Translations under genes and position numbers: made by a program
Assembly (NCBI GenBank): GCA_016865035.1
Contig: CP018227.1
Coordinates: 3,666,115-3,730,114, forward strand
Reading direction: 5' to 3'
Length of the DNA: 64,000 nucleotides
From: Kordiimonadales bacterium IMCC3096
GTDB taxonomy: Bacteria; Pseudomonadota; Alphaproteobacteria; Minwuiales; Minwuiaceae
Notes under the pieces: generated by a model
Told to the model about the DNA's origin: nothing
The model's database searches: none
The model's input: the letters and a program-made list of their open reading frames with translations, nothing else
Shown here: piece by piece, positions 17,127 to 26,522 of the stretch
Layout of the letters: every line of letters begins with the position of its first letter
Numbering within the stretch: position 1 is the stretch's first letter

Positions 17127-18285
17127 GAGCGTGGTTTGTAAATGCGAAAGCGCAGTGAGTTCGACGATCTCTTCCATCAGTTTGGAGAAAGGCTCATCGC
17201 CAGCACCTTCAATGATGCTTACGGCGTGCTCACCCGGCGACGTGGAATTTCGTTCGAAGTAACCGTCGCGCCTTGTTGCCCTCGTTTGTTCGGCCGTGGC
17301 CGCGAGCAGGGCAATCGCCGAAAACGCCTGGTCCGGAATAGGAAGGTGGCGCAAATCGCCGGTCGGGACGGGTTTGTCGTTGAAGAGGTCCTTGGGAACA
17401 GAGGCGACGGCTTCCGCGCCGCTCAAGTTTCGTGCCTCTGAAACCGTTGGCCATTCCTTGGCCAGAAGGGGAGATGCATCGAGGGTGCTGAACCAGTTTG
17501 AGACGATTTGCGGGATCGTGGCTTCTTCAAACTCAGCGAGGCTGCTGGTTAGCGCAGAAAGCATGAGCTCCAACGCAAAATGGCACCTGCGCCGATATTC
17601 GTATTCCGCCCAACTGAATGCGATCCCCGAACTCTGATCTCCTTGAGCGCAGTTCTTGAAATTTCGGACGATAAGAGCGCTCGCATTTTCATGCTCGGTA
17701 GCGAGCAATCCTTTCGCCCACTTGATGGTGCCATTGAATGCTTCGTATGCCTTGCCGACCCGTTGCCGCTCCGCTTCTGTTCCTGGGTTCCATGCGGTCA
17801 CCAGAGCGTCGTACAGCAACTGAGCTTCGCCGGTGGAACGGTCGAGAGAGCCGAGGGAAAATTCAGGTATTGCGGCTTCGGCCTGTGCTCGTGAAATCTC
17901 TTTCCCATTCAAAATGCCGGCGATCGCAGGTGAAGACTGGAGACGTTCTTTCCGAAGCTTCCAGATCTCTGTTCCGCGTGGGCTCAAGCGATATGGGATC
18001 GTCTCATCGCCATCAAGCAAAAGCCCAATCGTTCGGCAGGGCGCGAAATACGTGCCGAGCATTGCGCCACCGGAGTCTTCTGGGAACGTGACGGTGCCGC
18101 CAGCGACCAATGTGGCCAACCGCTCTTGATGCAGGTTGGCGCCCAAGGCACCGCTCGCGTCAGCTCCGTTTAGCTCGCTGTCTAGCCGGCTTGCCGCAAG
18201 GGTCACGAACTCCATCCGCCGCAAATATGCGGTGAGACGATCCCAATCAAAACCCGTTGATGCGTGTTCGGTAAAATACTCGCCA
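17127..18285 (-). pseudogene. Large unknown protein, middle part (gene split by IS3 type a and truncated by IS3 type b)
   Basis: The reading frame runs unbroken on the minus strand from GEYFTEHASTGFDWDRL to VELTALSHLQTTL. It is cut at the left by the IS3 element ending at 17126. On the right it continues across the IS3 insertion at 18286-19571 into 19575-19732: removing the IS and its 3-bp CCA duplication restores ISQRARYFSILPWALGEYF. The rebuilt protein exceeds 430 residues and lacks its C-terminus. I do not recognise the family; the RARYFSILPWAL segment recalls some defence-island proteins. It was co-translated with a thermonuclease-like gene and lies next to a WYL-SbcD module. Confidence 0.65.
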
Positions 18286-18371
18286 AGAGGTGGCCCGACA
18301 AATCTGGACAGTTGAGTTAGGTGGATTTTCTGCTCCCAATCCGGCAGCGTTGCCGGGACGAAGGAGCGAAG

Positions 18372-18683
18372 ATGACAAGACGACCCAGGCGGAACCACAG
18401 CCCTGCCTTCAAAGCGAAAGTCGCATTGGCGGCGCTGAAGGGCGACAGGACGATGAGCGAGCTGGCGACGCAGTTCGACCTGCATCCCAATCAGATCAAG
18501 CAGTGGAAGGATCAGCTGCTTGAGGGCGTAACGGGTGTCTTCGATGACACGCCAAAGGCCGCGAAAGAGCCGCAGATCGACGTAAAGTCCCTGCACGCGA
18601 AGATTGGCCAGCTGGCGCTGGAAAACGATTTTTTAGAGGGCGCGCTCGACAAGGCCGGTCTGTTGCCGAGCGCAAGGAAATGA
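18372..18683 (+). CDS. IS3-family transposase OrfA
   Basis: A 103-residue HTH protein identical to 2965-3276, with AAGGAGCG before ATG 18372. See that copy for motifs. Confidence 0.9.
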   Translation: MTRRPRRNHSPAFKAKVALAALKGDRTMSELATQFDLHPNQIKQWKDQLLEGVTGVFDDTPKAAKEPQIDVKSLHAKIGQLALENDFLEGALDKAGLLPSARK

Positions 18684-19510
18684 CGGGCCCGGACCACAGG
18701 CTGAGCCTGACACGGCAAGCCCGGCTTCTCGGGATCAGCCGGGGCAGCCTGTATTACGCGCCGCGCCCGACCAGTGCGGCGGACCTCAAGCTTATGCGCA
18801 GAATTGACGAGTTGCACATGGACTACCCGTTCGCGGGCAGCCGTATGATGAAAGGGTTGCTGCGGCAGGAAGGCTTCACGGCCGGGCGGCTGCACGTGGC
18901 AACCTGCATGAAAACGATGGGCATTGAGGCGCTCTATCGCAGACCGAACACCAGCAAGCCTGCGCCCGGTCACAGGATCTATCCCTACCTGCTGCGCAAG
19001 CTGGCCGTGACGCAGCCCAATCAGGTCTGGGCCATGGATATTACCTACATTCCCATGGCCCGAGGGTTCGTCTATCTGGTCGCCGTTCTGGACTGGTTCA
19101 GCCGCAAGGTTCTGGCCTGGCGGCTGTCGGTGACGCTGGAAACAGCGCCGTGTCTGGAGGCCTTGAATGATGCCCTGCGCAGATATGGCAAGCCGGAGAT
19201 CATGAACTCGGACCAAGGATCACAGTTCACGTCCATTGACTTCATCAAGGCGCTGAAGGACGCCGACATCCAGATCAGCATGGATGGCAAGGGCGCTTGG
19301 CGCGATAACGTGTTTGTCGAACGGCTCTGGCGCAGCGTCAAATACGAGGAGGTCTATCTGCACGCCTATGAAAGCGTGTCAGCCGCCCGACAGGGCATCG
19401 ACCGATACCTGGCCTTCTACAACACAAGGAGACCGCATTCATCGCTGGAAGGGCAAACGCCCGATCAGGCATATCACATCAAGTTGCAACCAATCCCGGT
19501 GGCGGCATAA
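18680..19510 (+). CDS. IS3-family transposase OrfB
   Basis: A 276-residue rve/DDE integrase identical to 2138-2968 and intact. It overlaps the orfA stop by four bases. Confidence 0.93.
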   Translation: MTGPDHRLSLTRQARLLGISRGSLYYAPRPTSAADLKLMRRIDELHMDYPFAGSRMMKGLLRQEGFTAGRLHVATCMKTMGIEALYRRPNTSKPAPGHRIYPYLLRKLAVTQPNQVWAMDITYIPMARGFVYLVAVLDWFSRKVLAWRLSVTLETAPCLEALNDALRRYGKPEIMNSDQGSQFTSIDFIKALKDADIQISMDGKGAWRDNVFVERLWRSVKYEEVYLHAYESVSAARQGIDRYLAFYNTRRPHSSLEGQTPDQAYHIKLQPIPVAA

Positions 19511-19574
19511 CCAAGCGGAAAATCCACCTAAGAAACGGCTCGAAACTGTTCAAACGAACCGAACCACCTCTCCA

Positions 19575-19732
19575 AGCGCCCATGGTAGGATCGAGAAATA
19601 GCGGGCACGCTGTGAGATGGTCGTGATTCCATTGACTAGGCCCAGTTCCACTGCCTGATCAATTCCCCGCACCCCCAGAATGTCCAGGCCTTGGGTCGTG
19701 TCGAGAAGATCGTCCCCCCAGGTAATGATCAT
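19575..19732 (-). pseudogene. Large unknown protein, N-terminal part
   Basis: Start ATG 19732 gives MIITWGDDLLDTTQGLDIL and continues LGVRGIDQAVELGLVNGITT, then RARYFSILPWAL, before the IS3 insertion. The start overlaps the stop of the thermonuclease-like gene by four bases (ATGA), so both belonged to one operon read from right to left. The remainder is at 17127-18285. Confidence 0.65.
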
Positions 19733-20050
19733 TTTAGCCGCTCCCCACGTCCCCAAAGCCGTGGCATCGTGAATTCCCCTGACCAGATGCCGCGCCTCTC
19801 GGCTCGGGCTTGCTCTTCCACTGCGATGTAGTCCTTGGAATAGCGGCGATAGGCAACCGCGTGGCCCTGCAACACCATCCAGGCGTTCAGGTCTTCCTCA
19901 CCATCTCGGCAAACGGCAACGATCCGTTTGTAGCGATCAATATCCCTCTGTTCGCACGTGACGGGACGTGTTTCGATTTTGTCGGCTAGAGCCAGGGATG
20001 CCTGCTGTCCGCATCGATGAATAGCCCCTGGATTCGTAGATGCCTTCTGT
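19729..20050 (-). pseudogene. Thermonuclease (SNase)-like protein, N-terminally truncated
   Basis: The C-terminal half of a staphylococcal-nuclease-like domain is clear: IHRCGQQASLALADKI, then CEQRDIDRYKRIVAVCRDGE, DLNAWMVLQGHAVAYRRYSK and ARAERRGIWSGEF. The N-terminal strands with the first catalytic Arg and Asp are missing. In their place the open frame runs into insertion-sequence debris at 20051-20195. It is probably inactive, although an open frame persists to 20193. It is coupled to the following unknown gene by an ATGA overlap. Confidence 0.7.
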
Positions 20051-20195
20051 CCTGATTTTGAGGCGAGGAGTGGACCTGTCGCGGCTCTGTGCCGCTCCAA
20101 GTGCTCGTTTAAGCGGCTTTTCGTTCGAATGCGACCGGGCTTTTCCAGCCGAGTGCTGAGTGTCGGCGACGCGTCATCACTGAAATCGAACATGC
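20051..20195 (-). repeat. IS3-family orfB C-terminal remnant
   Basis: On the minus strand a frame ends TRRRHSALGWKSPVAFERKAA-stop (about 20109-20180), the typical end of an IS3-type OrfB, followed by non-coding IS tail. It replaced the 5' half of the thermonuclease gene. Confidence 0.6.
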
Positions 20196-20208
20196 CTTGC
20201 TGCCCGCT

Positions 20209-21210
20209 TTAGGTTTCCGCTGGCGGCGGTGCGCCGCCGGCCTCGAGACAACGCCGATAAAGTTCTCGAAGCTCAGCGGGCTCGACAACTTCAACCGTTT
20301 CTCCCCAGGTAAACAGATGCCAGCACATCTCAAGGAGGCCACCCGCTCTAAACGATACCTGCACCGCACCGTCAGGAAGCTCCTCAACAACCTGACTGGG
20401 GTGGAAGAGGAACTGCCGCGCATCTCTCGCTCCCCGGCCATGGAAGCGCCAGACAACCTGCTGCGCCGGCTCCTGGAAAATCCCGAAAGACTGATCGGCA
20501 AAACCCTGCAGCGAAATGCCTGGATCGCGCTCGAATGAACGGTCGCTCCTTTCTGCGTCTTCGATCTCAGGCAGGCTGTACATCCTGATGTACGGCCCGT
20601 TCTGGCTTCCCGGTCTGTGAGCGAGAAGGTAGTGGCGGCTGCCAAGCAAAATTCCGTACGGCTCGACCTCGATGTCCGCTACGTCGGGCCGACCGCGATA
20701 ACGGTAGCGCAGGCGCACCAATCGACAGGCCTTTATTGCTTCACGCAGTTCGTGGACCAGGGCTGCGTTGCGATGAGGTCTGGGACCAGGTCGGATAGCA
20801 ATACCTTCGGCTTCCACCAGCGCCTCGATATCAGGCTCGAGCCGTCGACCTAGCCCGGGGCTCAGGATCGAGCGCAACTTGATCGCGAGACTGCCAAGAT
20901 CTGTCGCGGTTTCGCTGAAACCGTTCTCGGAAAGAAGGCGCCGGGCGCTTTCCAGGGCAGCCAGTTCATTGGCCGTGAACCCGACCAGCCGATCAATGGT
21001 CGCTGGCGGCAGTCGCCAATAGCGACGCCGATCTGTGCCAAGCGTGGCGACGGCCTCGGGGAAGATCGCCACCACTGCATCGCGAAGCCTGTGCGCCGTA
21101 CGTTCGGTGACCTCGAACATCTCCATGATATCGGCAAGGCACAAGCCGGAAGCCGAGGCCCGCATGGCTAGGGCGAGGCGCATGACCTGTTGAGCCGTTT
21201 CGTATCGCAT
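20209..21210 (-). CDS. WYL-domain transcriptional regulator (module 2)
   Basis: A 333-residue protein. HTH about residues 20-45 (LCLADIMEMFEVTERTAHRL), WYL domain in the middle (LVRLRYRYRGRPDVADIEVE, PYGILLGSRHYLLAHRP, YIRMYSLPEIED) and WCX-like C-terminus (VVWRFHGRGARDARQFLF, CWHLFTWGETVEVVEPAEL). It aligns along its length with the module 1 WYL protein. It is divergent from the SbcD gene at 21529, with a 318-bp gap that holds an inverted repeat and a possible small membrane peptide. It likely controls both directions. Confidence 0.9.
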   Translation of the reverse strand: MRYETAQQVMRLALAMRASASGLCLADIMEMFEVTERTAHRLRDAVVAIFPEAVATLGTDRRRYWRLPPATIDRLVGFTANELAALESARRLLSENGFSETATDLGSLAIKLRSILSPGLGRRLEPDIEALVEAEGIAIRPGPRPHRNAALVHELREAIKACRLVRLRYRYRGRPDVADIEVEPYGILLGSRHYLLAHRPGSQNGPYIRMYSLPEIEDAERSDRSFERDPGISLQGFADQSFGIFQEPAQQVVWRFHGRGARDARQFLFHPSQVVEELPDGAVQVSFRAGGLLEMCWHLFTWGETVEVVEPAELRELYRRCLEAGGAPPPAET

Positions 21211-21256
21211 CTCAGAAGCCTGACGACCGAGTTATCCATACGCAACCGTGGAGTCG

Positions 21257-21287
21257 GCATGCCTGACCGATATTGTCAGGTCCATGC
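21257..21287. promoter_or_regulatory. Inverted repeat between WYL gene and SbcD operon
   Basis: GCATGCCTGAC, seven bases, then GTCAGG TC CATGC. The arms pair over 11 positions with a 2-base bulge. It lies 47 bases from the WYL start in the divergent intergenic region, a good position for an operator. Functional assignment is inference. Confidence 0.45.
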
Positions 21288-21323
21288 GATATCATTGCGT
21301 CCAATCGGCTCGTGGAGGAAGTA

Positions 21324-21425
21324 TTGGATATCGTCCTGGGACTGCTTCTCGCTCTTGTTATCTTGCTGCTATGCGTTGGCTTCGGTTGCGCAGTCGCAGA
21401 CTTTGTTCGACGCTTGCTTGAATGA
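21324..21425 (+). CDS. Possible 33-residue single-span membrane peptide
   Basis: TTG 21324 is preceded at 5 bases by GGAGG (21314-21318). The frame encodes DIVLGLLLALVILLLCV, then GFGCAVADFVRRLLE and TGA. This gives one hydrophobic helix of about 22 residues followed by a short amphipathic basic tail. An in-frame GTG at 21312 could add four residues. It lies between the divergent WYL and SbcD genes, on the SbcD strand. Small membrane peptides of this kind can be toxins or membrane effectors. Codon evidence is limited by length, so it could be chance. Confidence 0.4.
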   Translation: MDIVLGLLLALVILLLCVGFGCAVADFVRRLLE

Positions 21426-21528
21426 TCCACTTCCTGATCGCCGGTTCTGGAGAGCGCATCAATTTGAAGGCGCAACGCAGCATGCAGCAAGTCGATCTCG
21501 ATACATGCAAGCCTTTGGAGGGCGTTCT

Positions 21529-22800
21529 GTGACTTCATTTCGTTTCTTTCATGCGGCCGACATCCACCTTGACAGCCCCCTGCGGGGACTCGCGGGCCAG
21601 GAAGGTAACGCCGTCGCGCGTGTGCGCACCGCAACCCGCGAGGCGCTTGATACGCTGGTCCGACTGGCCATCGAGGAAATGGTCGATTTTCTTGTCATTG
21701 CCGGCGACCTGTATGACGGCGACTGGCGGGATTACAAGACCGGGCTGTTCTTCGCCGCGCAGATGGGGCGGCTCAACAAGGAAGGGATCCCGGTCTACCT
21801 GCTCCATGGCAACCACGATGCCGAAAGCCAGATTACTCGGCGACTCGACCTGCCCGATAATGTGCATGTCTTCGGCTCACGCAAGCCTGAGACATTCGCA
21901 CTCGATGAGATGAACGTCGCGCTGCACGGGCAGAGCTTCCGTCAGCGCGACGTTACGGACAATCTTGTGCCCGACTACCCGGCACCCGTTCCTGGCGCCT
22001 TCAATATCGGCGTGCTGCACACGGGCCTCGGCGGTATGGGGGGGCACGAGAACTACGCCCCGTGCGCTATCGAAGACCTGACCAACAAGGGATACGACTA
22101 TTGGGCGCTGGGGCACGTCCATCAGGCAGGCGTGCTGTATGAAAAGCCTCGGATCGTCTTCCCGGGAAATCTTCAGGGACGGCATGTCCGCGAAACCGGC
22201 GCCAAGGGGGCAAGTCTCGTCACCGTTGAAGATGGTGACATCGTCGAACTGACGACGGTCCCCTGTGATGTTGTGCGCTGGGCAGTGCTGGCGATCTCCC
22301 TGGATGATGCGGAGAATGTCGGCGATGTGATCGAGCGCATTCATGACGCCGTGGAAGCCGCCGTGAATGAGGCCGACGGGCGGCTTCTGGCGTGTCGTAT
22401 CGTCCTCGAAGGTCGTACGGCTGCTCACGATCAGCTTGTTGCTTCCGAGGACCGCATGCTGGCCGAAGCCCGCGCCGGTGCTCTTGGCCTTGGCGATGAA
22501 GTTGCCTGGGTAGAGAAGGTGGTAATCGACACGGTTCCCGACGTCGATGCTCGGACTCTGGCTGAGCGCGAAGACGCCATTGGCGAACTACAACGGCTGT
22601 TGCAGGAAGCCACGGGGGACTCGGACCTGCTGGCGCAGATCGAGGACGATATCGGCAAGCTAGTGCGTCAGTTGCCCCACGATATGCGCGGTGACATCGA
22701 CGACAGCGCGCTGAAGGCCGCTGTTGAAGGCGAGTTTGCAGCGCTGATCGGCGAGGTTTCGCCCTATCTGTCCGCTCGGCTCACGGCACAGGGGGATTGA
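21529..22800 (+). CDS. SbcD/Mre11-like DNA repair exonuclease (module 2)
   Basis: A 423-residue metallophosphoesterase. Motifs: FFHAADIHLDSPL (D-x-H), LVIAGDLYDGDW (GD), LLHGNHDAES (GNHD), IGVLHTGLGG (H) and WALGHVHQAGVL (GHxH). This is the YhaO-type rather than classical SbcD. GTG 21529 is chosen because GGAGGG lies six bases upstream; longer readings lack support. It runs directly into the ATPase gene (stop 22798-22800, next ATG 22803), so they form an operon and presumably a nuclease-ATPase complex acting on DNA ends. The N-terminus resembles the broken module 1 nuclease. Confidence 0.9.
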   Translation: MTSFRFFHAADIHLDSPLRGLAGQEGNAVARVRTATREALDTLVRLAIEEMVDFLVIAGDLYDGDWRDYKTGLFFAAQMGRLNKEGIPVYLLHGNHDAESQITRRLDLPDNVHVFGSRKPETFALDEMNVALHGQSFRQRDVTDNLVPDYPAPVPGAFNIGVLHTGLGGMGGHENYAPCAIEDLTNKGYDYWALGHVHQAGVLYEKPRIVFPGNLQGRHVRETGAKGASLVTVEDGDIVELTTVPCDVVRWAVLAISLDDAENVGDVIERIHDAVEAAVNEADGRLLACRIVLEGRTAAHDQLVASEDRMLAEARAGALGLGDEVAWVEKVVIDTVPDVDARTLAEREDAIGELQRLLQEATGDSDLLAQIEDDIGKLVRQLPHDMRGDIDDSALKAAVEGEFAALIGEVSPYLSARLTAQGD

Positions 22801-22802
22801 GC

Positions 22803-25800
22803 ATGCGAATACGACGCCTCGACCTTCTGCGCTATGGCCACTTTACTGACAGGTCACTTGAGTTGCCTGTCGGCAAGTCGGACTTCCACATCATCTTCGG
22901 CCCGAATGAGGCCGGTAAGTCCACAGCGTTGTCCGCCATCGAGGATCTTCTGTTCGGCATCCACGGGCAGACGATGTACGGGTTTCTGCATGACTACGGC
23001 AGCATGCGGATCGGTGCCGTTCTGGAGAACGGCACCGATGTGCTGGAGGTGCTGCGGAGAAAGGGCAACAAGGACACGCTGCTGGGGGCAGAAGGCTCGC
23101 CGCTGCCCGGCGGGGAGGCGGAACTTCGCCCCTACCTTGCTGGTGCGGACCGAACGTTTCTTGAACGCATGTTCAGCCTTGACCACACGCGCCTTGAAGC
23201 CGGCGGCCGGGAAATACTGGAGGCCAAGGACAACGTCGGTCAGATGCTGTTCTCCGCCGGTGCTGGTATCGGAGGTCTGCGGGAACGGTTGACCCAGCTT
23301 TCCGCCGAGGCGGATGGCTTGTGGAGTCCAGGGCGGAAAGCCAAGCATCGCAAGTTCTTCATCGCGAAAGACAAGCTGGACGCCGCTCAACAGGATCTTC
23401 GCGAGCAGACGCTCAGCGCCGCAAAATGGCGGGAACTGAAGAACGCGTACGAAGAGGCCGAAGAGGCGTACGCCAACATCGACACGGCGATTGGCGACGC
23501 GACAACCAGTCGGAACCAGCTGAGCCGGATTCGACGGGTGTTTCAGGATGTGCGCCGAAAGCAGGAGCTGGACCGGCTTCTGGACGAACTCGGCGACGTG
23601 ATTGCCCTGCCTGAGGATTCGGCCAAGCTTGTTGTCGAATCGGAGCGCAAGGATGCCGAGGCTGCTGCGCGTATCGGCATAATGAAAGAACAGCTTCAGC
23701 GCGCCGAAGAGGCGCTGGAAAAGCTGACTTATGACGAGACGATTATCCAGCGGGCGGCGGATGTCCGCCAAGTCTGCAGGAGAGGCATCGTGATTCGCGA
23801 TGAGAAGGCAGATCTGCCCAAGCGCGAAGCCGAACTTCATGCCAAGGAAAGCAAGCTGAAAGACGATGCGGTGGAACTTGGCTGGCGGGATGGGAACCCA
23901 GTCGCGCTGATTGAGCGCATTCCGTCGCGACCGAAAGTCAGTGTCGTGCGATCGCTGCTCAATCAGAAAGGTGGGCTGGAGAGCGATGTTTCCAGCAAGG
24001 CACGGCTACTGGAAGAAGCGAAGGAAGAGTATGCCGGACTGATTAAGGACGAGCTTGCCATGGCCGGTGAGCCTGTCGACGCGTCACGGTTGGCCATCGT
24101 GCTGAAGACTGTGCGTGAACAGGGTGACATCGCTGGCCGGGTGCGCTCTGCAGCAGAGGGACCGGAGAAAGCCAGACGCCGGTTAGCTCGGCGGCTTGGT
24201 GTACTTGATCCCGGTGTCGGCGATGAAGCAGCACTGATCAGCATGAGTGTGCCGGCGCGGGCCAGGGTGCAGGCGCAGCGTGAAAGGCACGAAGACTGGC
24301 AGCGCCGGCTGACGGAAACAAAGCAGCGTGCTGAATCCGTTCGGCAGGAGCTGGACGGTGCCGTTGCAGCCCTTGAGCGGGCTATACGCGATGAGCAGGT
24401 GGTCACCGCCGAAGAGTTGATGGACGCGCGTGGACACCGGGACGGGGTGTGGCAGCTGGTAAGGCTCAAGCATATCGAAGGACAGGCGATCCCGCCTGAG
24501 CAGGCTGAGCAATATCAGGACGAGATTGATGACCTGGCCGGCACCTTTGAGCCTGCCGTCGTCAGGGCCGATGAGCTGGCTGATCGGCGCTTCGATCATG
24601 CCGAAGCGGCTGGTCGCATTGCCGAGATCAAGCGCAAGATCGGGGAGCAGAAGACACTTCTCGGTCAGGTGCGGGACAACGAGAAAAAACTAGTGGAGGA
24701 AGGCACGCAGCTGAGAGCCGACTGGTCCGCGCTGTGGACCGGGGCGCCGTTTGATACGGAAGCGCCTGAGACCATGCTGGAATGGCTTGAAGACCGCGAG
24801 GAGGTGCTGGCGGCCATTGAAGCGCGGGACGAAGCTTGCAGCGCGCTGGAGGCTGTTCGTGGCGAAGAGCAGGCGGCAAGGCGACAGTTGATTGATGAAC
24901 TGGCTGCGCTGGGTGTCGATATCGGCGCGTTGGAAACGGACGGCCTGCCCATCGTTGTCGAGCGAGCGGCGGAAGAGCTGCGGGTCCGCGAGACCGAAGC
25001 CGAAAGGAAATCCAAGTTCAAGAAGGATGTCGAGGAATCCGGCGAGCTCGTTGCCAGCCGGCAGCGGCATCTTGATGTGGCGAAGAACGCGTTGACCGAA
25101 TGGCGGAAGCAATGGACTGCCGCGCTTGGCGATCTTGGCCTTGCAGTAGACACCGCCGCTGACGCTGTTGATGCTCAGATCGGCATTGTCGATCAAATGC
25201 GGGAACTGGCCGGTCATATCAACTCGCTGCGACACGACCGCATCGAGAAGATTCAAAGGGACGTTGCCGACTTCGAAAATGTTGTCAGTCAACTGGTGCA
25301 GGTTGTTGCACCGGACCTTACTGATAAGGCGGCGGACGAAGCTGTTGCGGCGCTGGAGGCGCGGCTCAACGAGGCCGAGCGGATTCAGGGGCTGCGGGTG
25401 GAGAAGGACGAAGACGTTGAAGACCTGAAAGATCAGATCGAAACGCTTGACGGTCAGCGGCGGGAGTTGGAGGCTTCGATCTCCCACCTCAAGCGGACCG
25501 CAGGCGTGGATAACCGCGACAAGCTGAAGATCGCGATCGAGCGGTCTGACAATCAGCGAGCGCATCGGGAGGAACGGCAGAAGATCATCGAAAAGCTTCA
25601 GCAGGACGGTGACGGCAAGACTGTTGAAGAGTTGGACGCTGAGTGCGAAGGGCTGGCCATCGATGAAGTGGTGGGCCGGGAAGACTCCCTTGAGGCGAAA
25701 CTGAATGATCTGAGAAAGCAGATGGGTGAGGCAGGCGATGTCCGCTCGCAGGCACGCCAAGCGTATCAGGGCATCGGCGGCGATGATGCGGCCTCACAGG

Positions 25801-26345
25801 CTGCGGCAGTCAGGGAAGAGGCGCTGACTGAAATGGGCGAAGTGGCCGAGCGGTACGTTCGGGTCAAAACGTCTGCCATCCTGTTGCAATGGGCCATAGA
25901 CCGTTACCGTCGGGAGAAGCAGGCACCGCTGCTCAAGCGCGCAGGAGAGTTCTTTCAGATCATGACCGCCGGCTCGTTCACCAGCCTGCGCGTGGATTTT
26001 GACGACCAGGACAATGCCCACCTCACCGGGGTACGGCCGGATGAGAGCGTTGTGCCTGTGTCTGGCATGAGCACCGGCACGGCCGATCAGCTTTACCTGG
26101 CGCTGAGGGTTGCCTCGATTGAAGATTACCTTGAGCGGGCGGAGGCGCTGCCGTTTGTTGCCGACGACCTGTTCATCAACTTTGATGACGAAAGAGCCGC
26201 AGCAGGCTTCCGGCTACTGTATCGTCTGGCCGGGAAGACCCAAGTCCTCTTCTTCACGCATCATCAGCATCTCGTGGACCTAGCCCAAGCAACCCTGGGC
26301 GCTTCGGTCAACCTGATTTCTCTGGAGAAAGAGGCGGTCCCTTGA
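22803..26345 (+). CDS. YhaN/SbcC-like AAA ATPase with long coiled coil (module 2)
   Basis: A 1180-residue SMC-like ATPase. Walker A GPNEAGKS is at residues 33-40 in the N-terminal lobe. A very long coiled coil follows (about 180-1040). The C-terminal lobe has VSGMSTGTADQLYLALRVAS (signature-like) and FVADDLFINFDDERAA (Walker B), then VLFFTHHQHLVDLA. I see no CxxC zinc hook, unlike classical SbcC. It is the partner of the upstream nuclease. ATG 22803 follows CAGGGGG; an in-frame TTG lies at 22797. Role: tethering or unwinding DNA ends for the nuclease, either repair or defence. Confidence 0.9.
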   Translation: MRIRRLDLLRYGHFTDRSLELPVGKSDFHIIFGPNEAGKSTALSAIEDLLFGIHGQTMYGFLHDYGSMRIGAVLENGTDVLEVLRRKGNKDTLLGAEGSPLPGGEAELRPYLAGADRTFLERMFSLDHTRLEAGGREILEAKDNVGQMLFSAGAGIGGLRERLTQLSAEADGLWSPGRKAKHRKFFIAKDKLDAAQQDLREQTLSAAKWRELKNAYEEAEEAYANIDTAIGDATTSRNQLSRIRRVFQDVRRKQELDRLLDELGDVIALPEDSAKLVVESERKDAEAAARIGIMKEQLQRAEEALEKLTYDETIIQRAADVRQVCRRGIVIRDEKADLPKREAELHAKESKLKDDAVELGWRDGNPVALIERIPSRPKVSVVRSLLNQKGGLESDVSSKARLLEEAKEEYAGLIKDELAMAGEPVDASRLAIVLKTVREQGDIAGRVRSAAEGPEKARRRLARRLGVLDPGVGDEAALISMSVPARARVQAQRERHEDWQRRLTETKQRAESVRQELDGAVAALERAIRDEQVVTAEELMDARGHRDGVWQLVRLKHIEGQAIPPEQAEQYQDEIDDLAGTFEPAVVRADELADRRFDHAEAAGRIAEIKRKIGEQKTLLGQVRDNEKKLVEEGTQLRADWSALWTGAPFDTEAPETMLEWLEDREEVLAAIEARDEACSALEAVRGEEQAARRQLIDELAALGVDIGALETDGLPIVVERAAEELRVRETEAERKSKFKKDVEESGELVASRQRHLDVAKNALTEWRKQWTAALGDLGLAVDTAADAVDAQIGIVDQMRELAGHINSLRHDRIEKIQRDVADFENVVSQLVQVVAPDLTDKAADEAVAALEARLNEAERIQGLRVEKDEDVEDLKDQIETLDGQRRELEASISHLKRTAGVDNRDKLKIAIERSDNQRAHREERQKIIEKLQQDGDGKTVEELDAECEGLAIDEVVGREDSLEAKLNDLRKQMGEAGDVRSQARQAYQGIGGDDAASQAAAVREEALTEMGEVAERYVRVKTSAILLQWAIDRYRREKQAPLLKRAGEFFQIMTAGSFTSLRVDFDDQDNAHLTGVRPDESVVPVSGMSTGTADQLYLALRVASIEDYLERAEALPFVADDLFINFDDERAAAGFRLLYRLAGKTQVLFFTHHQHLVDLAQATLGASVNLISLEKEAVP

Positions 26346-26522
26346 GTGGGAACGCATCACTCCCACCAGCGCGGAGCGCCGTGCACAATAGCTCACCGCT
26401 GGCGAGTTTCCGTCACCATACCGTCGCTGGTCAACCCATGTCGACGATTCTGCGGGGCACGCTTGACCTGTCGCGGTTGCGTTCCGTCCTGTATTCACAC
26501 CATATAACACTGGAGTTGCGCA
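26346..26522. other. Intergenic stretch
   Basis: No gene or clear signal. Base composition changes here from GC-rich to strongly AT-rich in the next gene. Confidence 0.4.

Larger units (their letters stand above)
18286..19571 (+). mobile_element. IS3-family element type a, copy 2
   Basis: The inverted twin of 2077-3362, 1286 bp, termini AGAGGTGG and CCACCTCT. It is flanked by a 3-bp direct repeat CCA (18283-18285 and 19572-19574), a normal IS3 target duplication. This copy is therefore a simple insertion into the unknown gene. Confidence 0.92.

Noticed and set aside
20209..20538. 113-residue plus-strand frame inside the module 2 WYL gene
   Set aside because: Antisense to conserved WYL-protein motifs; no independent support.
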